Assembly (NCBI RefSeq): GCF_018294505.1
Contig: NC_057794.1
Span: 190,147,114-190,211,113 of the forward strand
DNA length: 64,000 nucleotides
Direction: 5' to 3'
Source: Triticum aestivum
Taxonomy: Eukaryota > Streptophyta > Magnoliopsida > Poales > Poaceae
Part shown: positions 54,610 through 64,000 of the stretch, one piece after another
How the letters are laid out: each line of letters starts with the position of its first letter
Position numbering within the stretch: position 1 is the first letter of the stretch
Made by a program: the position numbers and the translations under genes
The notes under the pieces: generated by a model
Database searches by the model: none
The model's input: the letters and a program-made list of their open reading frames with translations, nothing else
Told to the model about the DNA's origin: nothing

Positions 54610-56201
54610 AGGACTGCAAAGTCTTTTGGTGATGATTTCCTTGTGTACCTCGTGGATGACGACACTCCCAGTTCCATTTCGGAAGTTTATGCATCTCCGG
54701 ATGCTGACTACTGGAAGGATGCGATCCATAGCGAGATGGATTCCATCATGGCCAACGGGACATGGGAGATCATTGATCGTCCTTATGGTTGCCAACCATT
54801 GGGATGTAAGTGGGTGTTCAAGAGGAAGCTTAGGCCCGATGGTACTGTTGAGAAGTACAAGGCTAGGCTTGTGGCCAAGGGTTATACCCAAAAGGAAGAA
54901 GAGGATTTCTTCGACACTTACTCACATGTGGCTAGGCTGACAACCATTCGAGTGTTACTCGCTTTGGCTGCCTCGCATGGTCTTCTCGTTCATCAGATGG
55001 ACATTAAGACGGCTTTCCTTGACGGAGAGCTAGACGAGGAAATTTACATGCAACAGCCAGATGGCTTTGTAGTAAATGGTCAGGAAAGAAAGGTGTGTAA
55101 GCTAGTGAAATCTTTGCATGGCCTGAAACAAGCACCTAAGCAATGGCATGAGAAGTTTAATACAACTTTGATATCTGCTGGCTTTATTGTTAACGAAGCT
55201 GACAAATGTGTATACTATCGCTATGGTGGGGGAGTTATACTGTCTGTGTATGTCGATGACATACTGATATTTGGGACCCACCTCAAAGTCATTGAGGAGG
55301 TCAAGGCTTTTCTGTCTCATAACTTTGAGATGAAAAACCTGAGTGTGGCTGATGTTATCTTCAACATCAAGCTACTGAGAAATACTGGGGTGGAATTACA
55401 CTTTTGTAATCCCACTATGTTGAGAAGATTTTGAGCCGTTTTGGATATTCAGACTGCAAACCTTCTGCAACACCATATGATCCTAGCGTGCAGATTCAAA
55501 AGTTCGAAGGCACGACTGTAGATCAATTAAAATATTCTGAAGTGGTTGGTTCACTGATGTACCTAGCTTGTGCTACTCGTCCTGACATCTCATTTGCTGT
55601 GTGCAAACTGAGCTAGTTTGTTTCCAATCCGGGAGATGTGCATTGGCATGCTGTTGAGCGAGTGATGCGTTATTTGCAAGGTACTGTGAACTATGGAATT
55701 CACTATTCTAGATACCTGACGATACTTGAGGGGTATAGTGATTCTAATTGGATATCTAATGCTGATGAGATGAAAGCCACAAGTGGATATATCTTCACAC
55801 TTGGTGGTGGTGGTGTTTCCTGGAAGTCTTGCAAGCAGACGATCTTAACGAGATCGACTATGGAAGCAGAACTCACAACATTAGACATATCATGCGTCGA
55901 AGTAGAATGGCTTCAAGAGATTTTGATGGATTTGCCGGTGGTTGGTAAAACAGTCTCGGCTGTCCTTATGAACTATGACAATCAAACTATGATTGCCAAG
56001 GCTAAGAGTTCAAAAGACAACATGAAATCCACAAAGCACATAAGAAGAAGATTAGAATCTGTTAGAAAATCAAGAAACTCCGGAGTGATAGCATTGGATT
56101 ATATCCAGACGGCTAAGAATCTGGTAGACCCTTTTACGAAAGGGCTATCACGGATTGTGATAGAAAATGCATCAAGGGAGATGGGTATGAGACCCACGTA
56201 A
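54610..56201 (+). pseudogene. copia reverse transcriptase and RNase H
   Basis: After the TAA the frame reads on through WKDAIHSEMDSIMANGTWEI, GCKWVFKRKLRPDGTVEKYK, HQMDIKTAFLDGELDEEIYM and the active site YVDDILIFG. A one-base shift near 55415 ends it in TGA (55432-55434). The following frame carries FGYSDCKPSATPYDP and GSLMYLACATRPDISFAVCK, is broken by TAG at 55614-55616, then resumes with RNase H motifs (GYSDSNW, GYIFTLGGGGVSWKS, STMEAEL) to 56201. The catalytic motifs are intact but the polyprotein is broken. Confidence 0.87.
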
Positions 56202-56265
56202 GTTGCCATAGGGGTAACCCAACCCATGGGATCGGAGATCCCGTGAATTAGGACCTGCGAAAACA

Positions 56266-56699
56266 TGAAGGAAATATGCCTTAGAGGCAATAATAAAGTT
56301 TTTATTTATATTTCCTTATATCATGATAAATGTTTATTATTCATGCTAGAATTGTATTAACCGGAAACTTGATACATGTGTGAATACATAGACAAACAGA
56401 GTGTCCCTAGTATGCCTTTACTTGACTAGCTCGTTAATCAAAGATGGTTAAGTTTCCTGATCATAGACATGTGTTGTCATTTGATCAACGGGATCACATC
56501 ATTAGAGAATGATGTGATGGACAAGACCCATCCGTTAGCTTAGCATAATGATCATTTAGTTTTATTGCTATTGCTTTCTTCATGACTTATACATGTTCCT
56601 CTAACTATGAGATTATGCAACTCCTGAATACCGGAGCAACACCTTGTGTGCTATCAAACATCACAACGTAACTGGGTGATTATAAAGATGCTCTACAGG
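56266..56699 (+). repeat. Partial copia 3' LTR
   Basis: TGAAGGAAATATGCCTTAGA starts the LTR after AAAACA. It is collinear with the first 0.4 kb of Angela-like LTRs (AACCGGAAACTTGATACATG, GACTAGCTCGTTAATC) and stops at the Gypsy insertion. The exact start is uncertain by a few bases. Confidence 0.75.
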
Positions 56700-57741
56700 T
56701 GTGATGCGGAGCATCCCAAGGTCATCCCCATGGACCTACCATCGTCTCACCAAGTGCCTACCGGGCCCATGACTCGATCACGTGTAAGAGACCTTGAAAC
56801 CGAGGTGACATCTCTCCTCTCACAATTCCACTCCGATGCACATGAAGCATGGCTACTACCTCATATGGATACATTATGCATACTCAGGTACAATGGAGAA
56901 TCTAAGGAGCAAGGACAAGAAGAAGAGGAAGATGGATGAGAAGACGGAGAAGAAGAAGAGCTGCAGGAAATTTCCCAGCCATCGGACAACCGGCCGGGAC
57001 CGGACGTCCGGCGCCTGAAGCGTCAGCCGAGCTCCAGCCAGCGGATGTCTGGCCCGGACCGGACGACTGGTGCCCCTGCACCCGAAGCGAACGAGTGGAC
57101 GTCCGGTCCGGACCGGACGACCGGTGCACTAGCACCCGAGGCAACATCAGCGGAAGTCCGGAGCCTCCGGACGTCCGGCGCCCCCATCACAGAGCAGAAC
57201 CAGCGGACGACCGGAGGACACCGGATGTCCGGCAGCTCCTGAGACACCGGACGACCGGTCCCCAGCGGACGTCCGGTACCTGGCTGCGTCCAGATTCGGG
57301 CCCGAGGCCCATGTACCCCTTCACTTCGCCCCTTTTGCACTTAGACTATAAATAGACCCCCCATTTATCCTAGCTAGGATTAGCGTTGGTTTAGCTCATA
57401 TTTTGAGATAGAGCTTCGCTCATCCATACCGATCTCCTCCTCGAGAGAGACTACGGCCCCTCTTCAGAGAAGATCATCTTGGATTCAAGACCCCCTCTTG
57501 GGCGGCCCCATCAAGACCTCCTTCTAGGAAAAGAACCGGTTACTTGTATCATCCTTTGTTGACCTTGGATCATCGTGTATCTGTTTGTGTTTCGGGAATC
57601 TAGCACATGTGTGATCTATTTCTTGTTGGTTGAGTGTTTCTCTTGTGTTTCCCCTCGTTTTCCCCTCGTGTTCTTTGTGTTCCTCGTAGGTATCCGCTCC
57701 TTTCGTGAAAGATTGGCCATCTAGGGTTCCACCCTACATCA
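56700..57741 (+). repeat. Gypsy 5' LTR
   Basis: It starts TGTGATGCGGAGCATCCC and ends ACCCTACATCA, or possibly three bases earlier. The part at 56985-57290 is packed with CCGGACGTCCGG and CCGGACGACCGG motifs. The 82- to 139-codon frames over this part on both strands come from that repeat structure. Confidence 0.85.
57347..57354 (+). promoter_or_regulatory. Gypsy LTR TATA box
   Basis: GACTATAAATAGACCCCCC near 57345-57363, about 390 bp before the LTR end, is the usual LTR promoter arrangement. Confidence 0.7.
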
Positions 57742-57744
57742 TCT

Positions 57745-57761
57745 TGGTATCATGAGCAAGG
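57745..57761 (+). other. Gypsy primer-binding site
   Basis: TGGTATCATGAGCAAGG lies 3 bases after the LTR end. It resembles the initiator-Met complement TGGTATCAGAGC with extra bases. Confidence 0.75.
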
Positions 57762-59445
57762 TTGATCACGATTTCGGAGCCCCATCTTCGTTTTTCTAGC
57801 TTGATTTTGTTGTTTTTCGTCCTAATCCGAAAATCCCCACAAAATAGCCTCAAAAATTTTTCTTGTGTTTTGTGAGTTTTGATGATGTTTTGTTGGTTTT
57901 GATTCGTGAATTTGTTGCGTTGCAAGTAGATCTAGCCTTCCCCCACCATCTCCACCTCGAAATCCCTCCTAAACCCCCCATATTCCCCCCAAAATCACCT
58001 CCCGGATCTAAAATCTCGCGTTCACCCCGACCACCGGACGACCATCACATCACCGGACGTCCGGCGACCCAGGAAGCACCGAACGTCCGACATTACCGGA
58101 CGACCGGCGATCGGACATCCGTTCGCGCCCGGACGACCGCTACTTCCACAACATCATCCGCTAAACCACCTCCAACTTCCGCAAAACCGTCCCAGTATCC
58201 CTACCCGCACCACCACCTAACCGCCACCTACTCCGATGATTTTGGTCGCCTTTGGTTTTGAGAATTTGAGTTGCGGTACCATATCCTTTTGTGTTTCGGC
58301 TATCTAGGTACGGTTCGACGTTGACATCACTGCCGCTCATTTTCGCCACAGACGCATCATCAACACCGGTCAACAACAATGACCACCTCGACTATGACTT
58401 GGTATTCGTGCCACCATTTTGACACCATACCAGAAGCAAGACCGGTAACCCCATCTTGGTATTGGACATATCATTCTTGCCATCACATTGTTAGCCATCA
58501 TCGCCTAACTCCTTTGTGTTGCTTACCCATCGAGACTAGCCATTGAGTATTGCCGACAATGAGACTTGTGCACTTTAGTGATCATACTTCCCCATAGCAT
58601 ACATACATGCATCATTGTTGATTATATTGTTATCATCTCTTGTGTCACAAAGTTGTCATCGCATACTCACTTGCTATCTTGGTTCATCAAGCGTCACATA
58701 AGAAAAGAGCTCAAACATCAAAGAGCCAACCAAGCTTTTAAGCAAAGAGGAAAGATAAGCAAAGAGCTTTTAAGCAAGAACCATAGCATCATACAACATT
58801 AAGATTGTCATACTCGATCATCTTGGATCATATCATAGCAACACCTTGCATAAAACATATTTGGGATAGAAGCCATTGCATTTTTGCTAAGTAGGTTGTG
58901 CACAAGTTCTTGTATCTGCCTATCGTGCAATCGTGCTAGCGTCTCTCTAGTGTTGTGCAACAAGAGCATTTTTGTGGATTCCACATTTTGGCTAACCCTT
59001 GGTTGTTCAACCCCACTTATCTTTTTGCGTGTGTGTTTCCGTGTACCGTATATGCTTGGTCTACTTGTTACATTGCATCTTGCGAATCTTTTCCAACATT
59101 CTTGAATCTTGCTTACATTCACATTAAAAATTGTGCCACCATCCTAACCAAGATCCACCAAAATCTTTTACTTGTGTAGGTGTGAGAACCGACAAGAATT
59201 GGTACCAATTGTGCTATTTCCTTGTTACACATTGGAGTCATCTTTGATCCATTGTCAACATTGGTCAAGGTACATTTGATATTGGTTCTTCCCTTTCTTC
59301 CACTCACACTTGTCTTGGAATGATGGATAGGCCAAGTACTTCTACCAACCCACTCTTCATGGAGCAAGACGACGACATGAACTCCTTCGTCACCAAGAGT
59401 CACCTCTTTGGTGCACAACGTGCTTTGCATCAAGAGTAACAAGCT
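57762..59445 (+). other. Gypsy leader, non-coding
   Basis: A leader of about 1.7 kb. At 58020-58140 it again carries CCGGACG(A/T)CCGG motifs like those of the LTR. The rest is neutral DNA without a supported gene. Leaders of this length are common in plant Gypsy elements and may hold packaging signals. Confidence 0.65.
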
Positions 59446-60185
59446 ATGAGTGAACGCATCGACAACCTTGCCGCCGACTTGCGACTTTCCGAGCAACGTA
59501 CAAGGGACTACTTTGACAACAAGCTCGGCGATCACAAGCAAGAGAATGACGCAAGGATGGATGAGATTCGCGCTTTATTGCTCAACCGCTCTTCTTCCAC
59601 TTCAAGAAGGAGCCGTTCAAGTCGACACTCCGACGACACCATCTCCGGTTCAAGTACACCGACATCGAACACTCTTCGACGAGCCACCCGCAACGAGCGT
59701 CAAGCAAACCTCAATCCACTTCGAGACACCGAATCGCAAGAACATCGACGACGTCAAGCCGAACAAGCCTTTGTGCTAGCCCGAGAACGGCATCGCCAAC
59801 ATCAACACGAGCAAGAGGAGCGAGCACGACAACATCAAGATGCACAGACGCCGAGGCGAAACGCCAAGAACAACAACTACGTGAAGCTCAAGCACTTGAA
59901 GCGCAACGGGCCCTTCATGAATCAAGTCGTGCCGTAGTCGACCGAGGCCGACAAGCTCGACTATATTGAGAAGCACTTCGCGATGAAGCTCGAGAAAGAA
60001 TTTACCAAAGACGTGTGCGTCAACAAGCTCCTCGTCAAGATCGACAAGCGCCTCGTCAAGATAGACAAGCTCCTCCTCAAGCTCGCCAAGACCATCAAGT
60101 TCACCAAGAGCATTAAAACAACGGGAATCCTCTGCGGAAAGAGCAACACGAGGTTGACAACCCACCGCGTCAAGAGTACCACGAG
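59446..60185 (+). pseudogene. Gypsy gag N-terminal part, frame-broken
   Basis: The frame from ATG 59446 (MSERIDNLAADLRLSEQRTR) gives a charged helical protein with an Arg/Ser-rich segment and an Arg/Glu/His-rich coiled coil, to TAG at 59935-59937. The same frame stays open afterwards (KLLVKIDKRLVKIDKLLLKL) up to 60324, but conserved gag resumes in another frame after TAA at 60114-60116. At least one stop and one frameshift therefore separate this part from the gag core. Confidence 0.7.
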
Positions 60186-61775
60186 TTGGACAATCATCTA
60201 CAACATGGGCGTCATCATCCCCGACCCCAACACAATGAAGAGCAACGCTACGGCAAGCTCAAGTTCACCATGCCCAAGTTCAATGGAAGCAACGATCCTG
60301 AAGAATACCTTTCATGGGCATTGAAAGTTGACAAGATCTTCCGTTTTCACAGTTATGAAGAAGAGAAGAAGATCGCGATGGCATGCCTTGAGTTCCAAGA
60401 TTATGTCCTCATTTGGTGGGAACAAGTCATTAAGCGCCACGAGGCAAGAGGTGATCCACCCATCACTACTTGGGCACAAATGAAGGATGTCATGAGAGCA
60501 CGCTTCGTGCCTACCTACTACAACCGCAACCTCTTCAAGAAACTCCAACAACTCAAGCAAGGAATCAAGAGCGTTGAAGAGTACTACAAGGAAATGGAGA
60601 TTGCCATGATACGAGCCAATGTCAAAGAAGATGATGAGCAAACTATGGCAAGGTTCTTGAATGGACTCAATCATCCTATTAAGAAGATCGCCGACTTCCA
60701 ACCATACTCGAACCTCATCGAACTAGTGCATCAAGCTACCAAAGCGGAACGGCAAGTACAAGACGACTTCAAGTATGCCAAGTTCTCATCCAAGTCCTAT
60801 GGCCTCTCCAACAATCAAGCTTCGACGACTCCAACACCTTCTACCTCAACCAAGCCTTCTAAAAGCAACGGCGACAAGTCAAGCTACAAGAAAGCTTCGA
60901 CAAGCTCAAGTCCTCCTCCTACTACAAGCAACTTCAAGAAAGCTCCATCATCATCTACTCCACTCGATGAGACCATCAAAACAAGTTCTATCAAATGCTT
61001 CACATGCGGCGGCCGAGGCCACAAGTCCTTCGAGTGCACCAACAAAAGCACAATGATCTTCAACGACGATGGTACTTATGATTCCATGAGCGAAGGAGAA
61101 ATGGAAGCCCTTGAGCAAGTGGCCATGCACCGCCAAGTGAACAATGAAGAAGAACAAGTCTTTTGTGATGAAGACTCAAGTCCCGCACTTGTTGTCTCAA
61201 AAGTCTTGACTCTCCAACATCAACAAGAAGAAGACCAAAGATGCACCATATTCCACACAAAGGCCGGCATCAATGGACGATCCGTCAAGGTCATCATCGA
61301 TGGAGGGAGTTGCCACAACTTAGCAAGTGAAGAACTATGCTCCAAGCTCCAATTGGTCAAGATGAAGCACCCTCACCCCTACAAGGTTCAATGGCTAAGC
61401 GACACCGGCACCATACAAGTCGAGCATAGAGTACAAGTCTCTTTCAAGATCGGCGCCTATGAAGACACATTGGAATGTGATGTCCTTCCGATGACCGTTT
61501 GCCACCTCCTCCTTGGACGGCCATGGCAATTTGACCGAGGTGTCATTCACAATGGGCGTACAAATCACTATAGCTTCAAGATGAAAGGGAAAGAGTTCGT
61601 GCTACGTCATATGTCTCCAAGCCAAGTGCTCGCCGACAAGCAAGCCACCCATCGTGGAGGAAATAGTGAGAGAGCGATCCACCCAAAAGAGAGTGAGGGC
61701 CATAAGCCCAAATTGAGTGACTCCACGATGAGCAACAAGAAAAACTTAGTTCTCTATGCCACCAATGTGAGATGA
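60186..61775 (+). CDS. Gypsy gag core, zinc knuckle and retropepsin
   Basis: A 529-codon frame. It begins with a non-ATG-bounded continuation of gag; ATG at 60186 is the first start used here. The retrotransposon gag domain covers about residues 40-170 ([20 protein letters not shown] to [16 protein letters not shown]). A Ser/Thr/Pro/Lys linker follows, then a CX2CX4HX4C knuckle ([14 protein letters not shown]) at about residues 276-289. A retropepsin domain follows at about residues 356-475, with [11 protein letters not shown] in place of the usual D-T/S-G-A and [12 protein letters not shown] at its end. D-G-G is common in this plant subgroup. The frame ends at TGA 61773-61775, overlapping the pol ATG by the tetranucleotide ATGA. 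Confidence 0.88.
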   Translation: MDNHLQHGRHHPRPQHNEEQRYGKLKFTMPKFNGSNDPEEYLSWALKVDKIFRFHSYEEEKKIAMACLEFQDYVLIWWEQVIKRHEARGDPPITTWAQMKDVMRARFVPTYYNRNLFKKLQQLKQGIKSVEEYYKEMEIAMIRANVKEDDEQTMARFLNGLNHPIKKIADFQPYSNLIELVHQATKAERQVQDDFKYAKFSSKSYGLSNNQASTTPTPSTSTKPSKSNGDKSSYKKASTSSSPPPTTSNFKKAPSSSTPLDETIKTSSIKCFTCGGRGHKSFECTNKSTMIFNDDGTYDSMSEGEMEALEQVAMHRQVNNEEEQVFCDEDSSPALVVSKVLTLQHQQEEDQRCTIFHTKAGINGRSVKVIIDGGSCHNLASEELCSKLQLVKMKHPHPYKVQWLSDTGTIQVEHRVQVSFKIGAYEDTLECDVLPMTVCHLLLGRPWQFDRGVIHNGRTNHYSFKMKGKEFVLRHMSPSQVLADKQATHRGGNSERAIHPKESEGHKPKLSDSTMSNKKNLVLYATNVR

Positions 61776-64000
61776 GAGAAGTGTGTGAGAACCCATCAAG
61801 TGTCCTACACTATGTCCTATTGTGCAAGGACAAGGCCACAACAACTAACAACTCTCACGATCTACCTTTGGTGTTATCTTCTCTCTTGCAGGAATTCCAA
61901 GATGTTTTCCCCGATGAGCTACCTCCGGGTCTACCTCCACTACGAGGCATTGAGCACCGAATTGATCTCATCCCCGGAGCGCCGCTTCCCAACAAAGCTC
62001 CATACCACCTCAACCCCGAAGAAAACAAAGAAATACAAAGGCAAGTAAAGCATCTCATAGACCATGGTCATGTGCGTGAAAGTTTGAGTCCGTGTGCCGT
62101 ACCGGTCATTCTTGTGCCAAAACGTGACGGTAGCTTTCGCATGTGCTCCGATTGTAGACCTATCAATGCTATCACCGTTAGATATAGGTACCCCATTCCA
62201 CGCCTTGATGATATGCTTGATGAACTTAGCGGTGCCACTATATTTTCCAAAATTGATCTTAAGAGTGGTTACTATCAAATCCGCATACAAGAGGGTGATG
62301 AATGGAAAACCGCCTTCAAAACCAAGTTTGGTTTGTATGAGTGGTTAGTCATGCCTATGGGTCTCCCGGAAGCATCGGGCACTTTTATGCGCCTTATGAA
62401 TCATCTCTTTCGCCCTTACATTGGTATATTTGTTGTGGTTTACTTTGATGACATTCTTGTGTTTAGCAAATCTATCCAAGAACATGTCACCCATGTCCGC
62501 ACCGTTTTGCAAACTCTTAGAAAAGAGCGTCTCTATGCTAATATGGAGAAATGCCTATTTGGTGTTGATAAGCTCGTTTTCTTGGGTTTTGTGGTCTCTT
62601 CTAAGGGTGTTCATGTTGATGAATCTAAGATCAATGCTATTAAAACTTGGCCCCAACCAACCAATTTGCAACAAGTGCGTAGTTTTCTTGGTTTAGCCGG
62701 TTTCTACCGTAGATTTGTGAAGGATTTTAGCACCATTGCTTCACCTTTACATGCTTTGAGTAAGAAAAATGCACCGTTTGTTTGGGGAACACCTCAAGAT
62801 ATTGCTTTCAATGAGCTTAAGAACTTGCTTACTCATGCTCCCGTCCTTGCATTACCCAACTTCGACAAACCTTTTGAGATTCATTGCGATGCTAGCGGTA
62901 ATGGCATAGGAGGTGTGTTAACGCAAGAGAAGCGCCCCATAGCTTACTTTAGTGAGAAATTATCCGGCGCGCAACTCAATTACCCCATCTATGACAAAGA
63001 GCTATATGCTTTAGTGCGAGTTTTGCATGAATGGGAACATTACCTTCGCCCACATGAGTTCATCATCCATACCGACCATGAAACACTTAAATACCTTAAG
63101 GGTCAAACTAAGTTGAACAAGCGTCATGCTAAATGGAGTGAATTTATTGAGTCTTTTCCTTATGTCATCAAGTACATTAAGGGTAAAGAAAATGTTGTGG
63201 CGAATTCGCTTTCCCGTATATGCATGCTTGTCACTAACCTTGAGTTGAATGTCATTGGTTTTGAGCATATCAAAGACTTGTATGAACATGATCCTACATT
63301 CGCCATACCTTATGCCAAGTGTTTGATGCATACTTCTTGGGATCGATACTACATCAAAGATGGATATCTTCTGAGAGCTAACAAACTTTGCATCCCCGAG
63401 TCCTCTTTTCGTTTGTTGATTTTGCAGGAATCTCATGGAGGCGGACTCATGGGACACTTTGGACGCGACAAAACATTTGCTACGCTCTCCAAGAACTACT
63501 TTTGGCCCAAGATGCATCGCGACGTCAATCGCTTCACCAACCGTTGTTCTACATGTCGCAAAGCTAAGTCTAAAGCCCAATCTCATGGCCTCTATATGCC
63601 ACTTCCAATTCCATATCAACCATGGGAAGATATTAGCATGGACTTTGTACTTGGTTTGCCTAGAACTCAAAATGGAAAGGATTCCGTTTTTGTTGTCGTG
63701 GACCGTTTCTCCAAAATGGCTCATTTCATTCCATGCAACAAGATAGACGATGCTTCACATATTGCAAATTTGTTTTGTAGGGAAATCTTGCGCCTTCATG
63801 GAGTACCAAAGACTATCGTCTCGGACCGCGACGTCAAGTTCCTTAGCTACTTTTGGAAGACTCTATGCGCAAAAATCGGAGTCAAGCTACTCTTCTCCAC
63901 GGCATACCATCCTCAAACCGATGGTCAAACGGAGGTAAGAAACCGCACACTCTCCGCTTTACTTCGAGTACTCATCAAGAGGAACATCAAGGAGTGGGAG
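61772..64000 (+). CDS. Gypsy pol: reverse transcriptase, RNase H, integrase (partial)
   Basis: ATG 61772 opens a frame of 743 codons that is still open at the window end. The start [20 protein letters not shown] leads into the RT domain ([48 protein letters not shown]) with active site YFDDILVF at 62441. RNase H follows ([33 protein letters not shown]), then the integrase HHCC finger ([19 protein letters not shown]) and catalytic core with [14 protein letters not shown] and GQTEVRN as the D, D and E motifs. A-D-A-L-S-R is replaced by VANSLSR after RNase H. All catalytic motifs seen are intact. The frame is one base off gag, so it would need a frameshift, re-initiation at the overlapping ATG, or reflects a single indel. 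Confidence 0.93.
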   Translation, partial: MREVCENPSSVLHYVLLCKDKATTTNNSHDLPLVLSSLLQEFQDVFPDELPPGLPPLRGIEHRIDLIPGAPLPNKAPYHLNPEENKEIQRQVKHLIDHGHVRESLSPCAVPVILVPKRDGSFRMCSDCRPINAITVRYRYPIPRLDDMLDELSGATIFSKIDLKSGYYQIRIQEGDEWKTAFKTKFGLYEWLVMPMGLPEASGTFMRLMNHLFRPYIGIFVVVYFDDILVFSKSIQEHVTHVRTVLQTLRKERLYANMEKCLFGVDKLVFLGFVVSSKGVHVDESKINAIKTWPQPTNLQQVRSFLGLAGFYRRFVKDFSTIASPLHALSKKNAPFVWGTPQDIAFNELKNLLTHAPVLALPNFDKPFEIHCDASGNGIGGVLTQEKRPIAYFSEKLSGAQLNYPIYDKELYALVRVLHEWEHYLRPHEFIIHTDHETLKYLKGQTKLNKRHAKWSEFIESFPYVIKYIKGKENVVANSLSRICMLVTNLELNVIGFEHIKDLYEHDPTFAIPYAKCLMHTSWDRYYIKDGYLLRANKLCIPESSFRLLILQESHGGGLMGHFGRDKTFATLSKNYFWPKMHRDVNRFTNRCSTCRKAKSKAQSHGLYMPLPIPYQPWEDISMDFVLGLPRTQNGKDSVFVVVDRFSKMAHFIPCNKIDDASHIANLFCREILRLHGVPKTIVSDRDVKFLSYFWKTLCAKIGVKLLFSTAYHPQTDGQTEVRNRTLSALLRVLIKRNIKEWE

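Larger units (their letters stand above)
52592..56699 (+). mobile_element. Decayed copia retrotransposon, 5' end missing
   Basis: Domains in order are gag, zinc knuckle, protease, pre-integrase, integrase, reverse transcriptase and RNase H, which is the Ty1/copia order. A partial 3' LTR from about 56266 follows. The CACTA end cuts the 5' side within gag, and the next Gypsy LTR cuts the 3' LTR at 56699. Its LTR start (TGAAGGAAATATGCCTTAGA) is related to but different from Angela's. Several stops and frameshifts make it inactive. Confidence 0.92.
56700..64000 (+). mobile_element. Gypsy-type retrotransposon, 5' part, continues beyond window
   Basis: LTR, primer site, long leader, gag with zinc knuckle and protease, then reverse transcriptase, RNase H and integrase in the Ty3/gypsy order. 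The left flank ACAGG (56695-56699) would be the target duplication; the right copy is outside. It is inserted in the 3' LTR of the copia element and is therefore younger than it. The pol frame is uninterrupted to the window end. Confidence 0.95.

Noticed and set aside
56902..57355. Frames over the CCGGAC motif cluster
   Set aside because: The palindromic repeat opens frames on both strands; the DNA is an LTR.
59119..60701. Minus-strand frames opposite the Gypsy gag
   Set aside because: They are antisense shadows of gag; the plus strand carries the known domains.
63011..63724. 237-codon minus-strand frame
   Set aside because: It is antisense to the RNase H and integrase coding sequence, whose plus-strand motifs are clear.
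1..64000. tRNA genes, rRNA genes or CRISPR arrays
   Set aside because: The only tRNA-like strings are retrotransposon primer-binding sites; no regularly spaced repeat-spacer structure exists.

Overview
The window is plant nuclear DNA, almost certainly from the wheat tribe (Triticeae: wheat, Aegilops, barley or a close relative). This rests on an Angela/BARE-type copia retrotransposon, many Stowaway MITEs with CTCCCTCCGT-type ends, two CACTA right ends and a dense pattern of nested LTR retrotransposons. No RNA gene, CRISPR array or bacterial-type operon is visible. There is no convincing intact, conventional single-copy cellular gene; the gene-like sequences look broken, transposon-borne or unrecognised. 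Three assembly gaps (9156-9716, 30758-31125, 34362-35038) interrupt the sequence.

Layout. 1-1170 is the 3' part of an LTR. 1171-7310 is a repetitive block carrying a broken multi-exon minus-strand gene with duplicated acidic exons. 7311-10700 is mostly AT-rich or low-complexity DNA with tandem repeats and one gap. 10700-24050 carries two related, unrecognised exon-like units that share a 24-nt stretch and repeat an AACTGCACAA core. They contain several MITEs, including a Stowaway with a 482-bp Helitron inside it, and one complete non-autonomous LTR retrotransposon (15768-23381) with perfect 5-bp target duplications. 24335-31618 holds a broken coiled-coil type gene on the minus strand and the repeat-rich interior and right end of a CACTA-like element. 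31619-46263 is the 5' part of a minus-strand Gypsy element whose 4.2-kb LTR is split by a full-length Angela/BARE copia element (32961-42481). 46264-52591 is a second CACTA-type element with a tandem array of about 490-bp units and a spliced B3-like gene. 52592-56699 is a decayed copia gag-pol plus a partial 3' LTR. 56700-64000 is the 5' LTR, leader, gag and an open pol of another Gypsy element that runs off the window.

How the parts relate. Most coding capacity belongs to retrotransposons: gag, protease, reverse transcriptase, RNase H and integrase in 35.7-40.8 kb, 52.6-56.2 kb and 59.4-64.0 kb. The most conserved reading frame is the Gypsy pol at 61772-64000. The most interesting non-standard items are the Helitron nested in a Stowaway MITE, the exon-duplicated minus-strand gene, the AACTGCACAA cassettes, the B3-like gene in a CACTA element, and strong evidence that the third gap is an assembly duplication. 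Family names and exon models come from reading the sequence and general knowledge; no database search was run.
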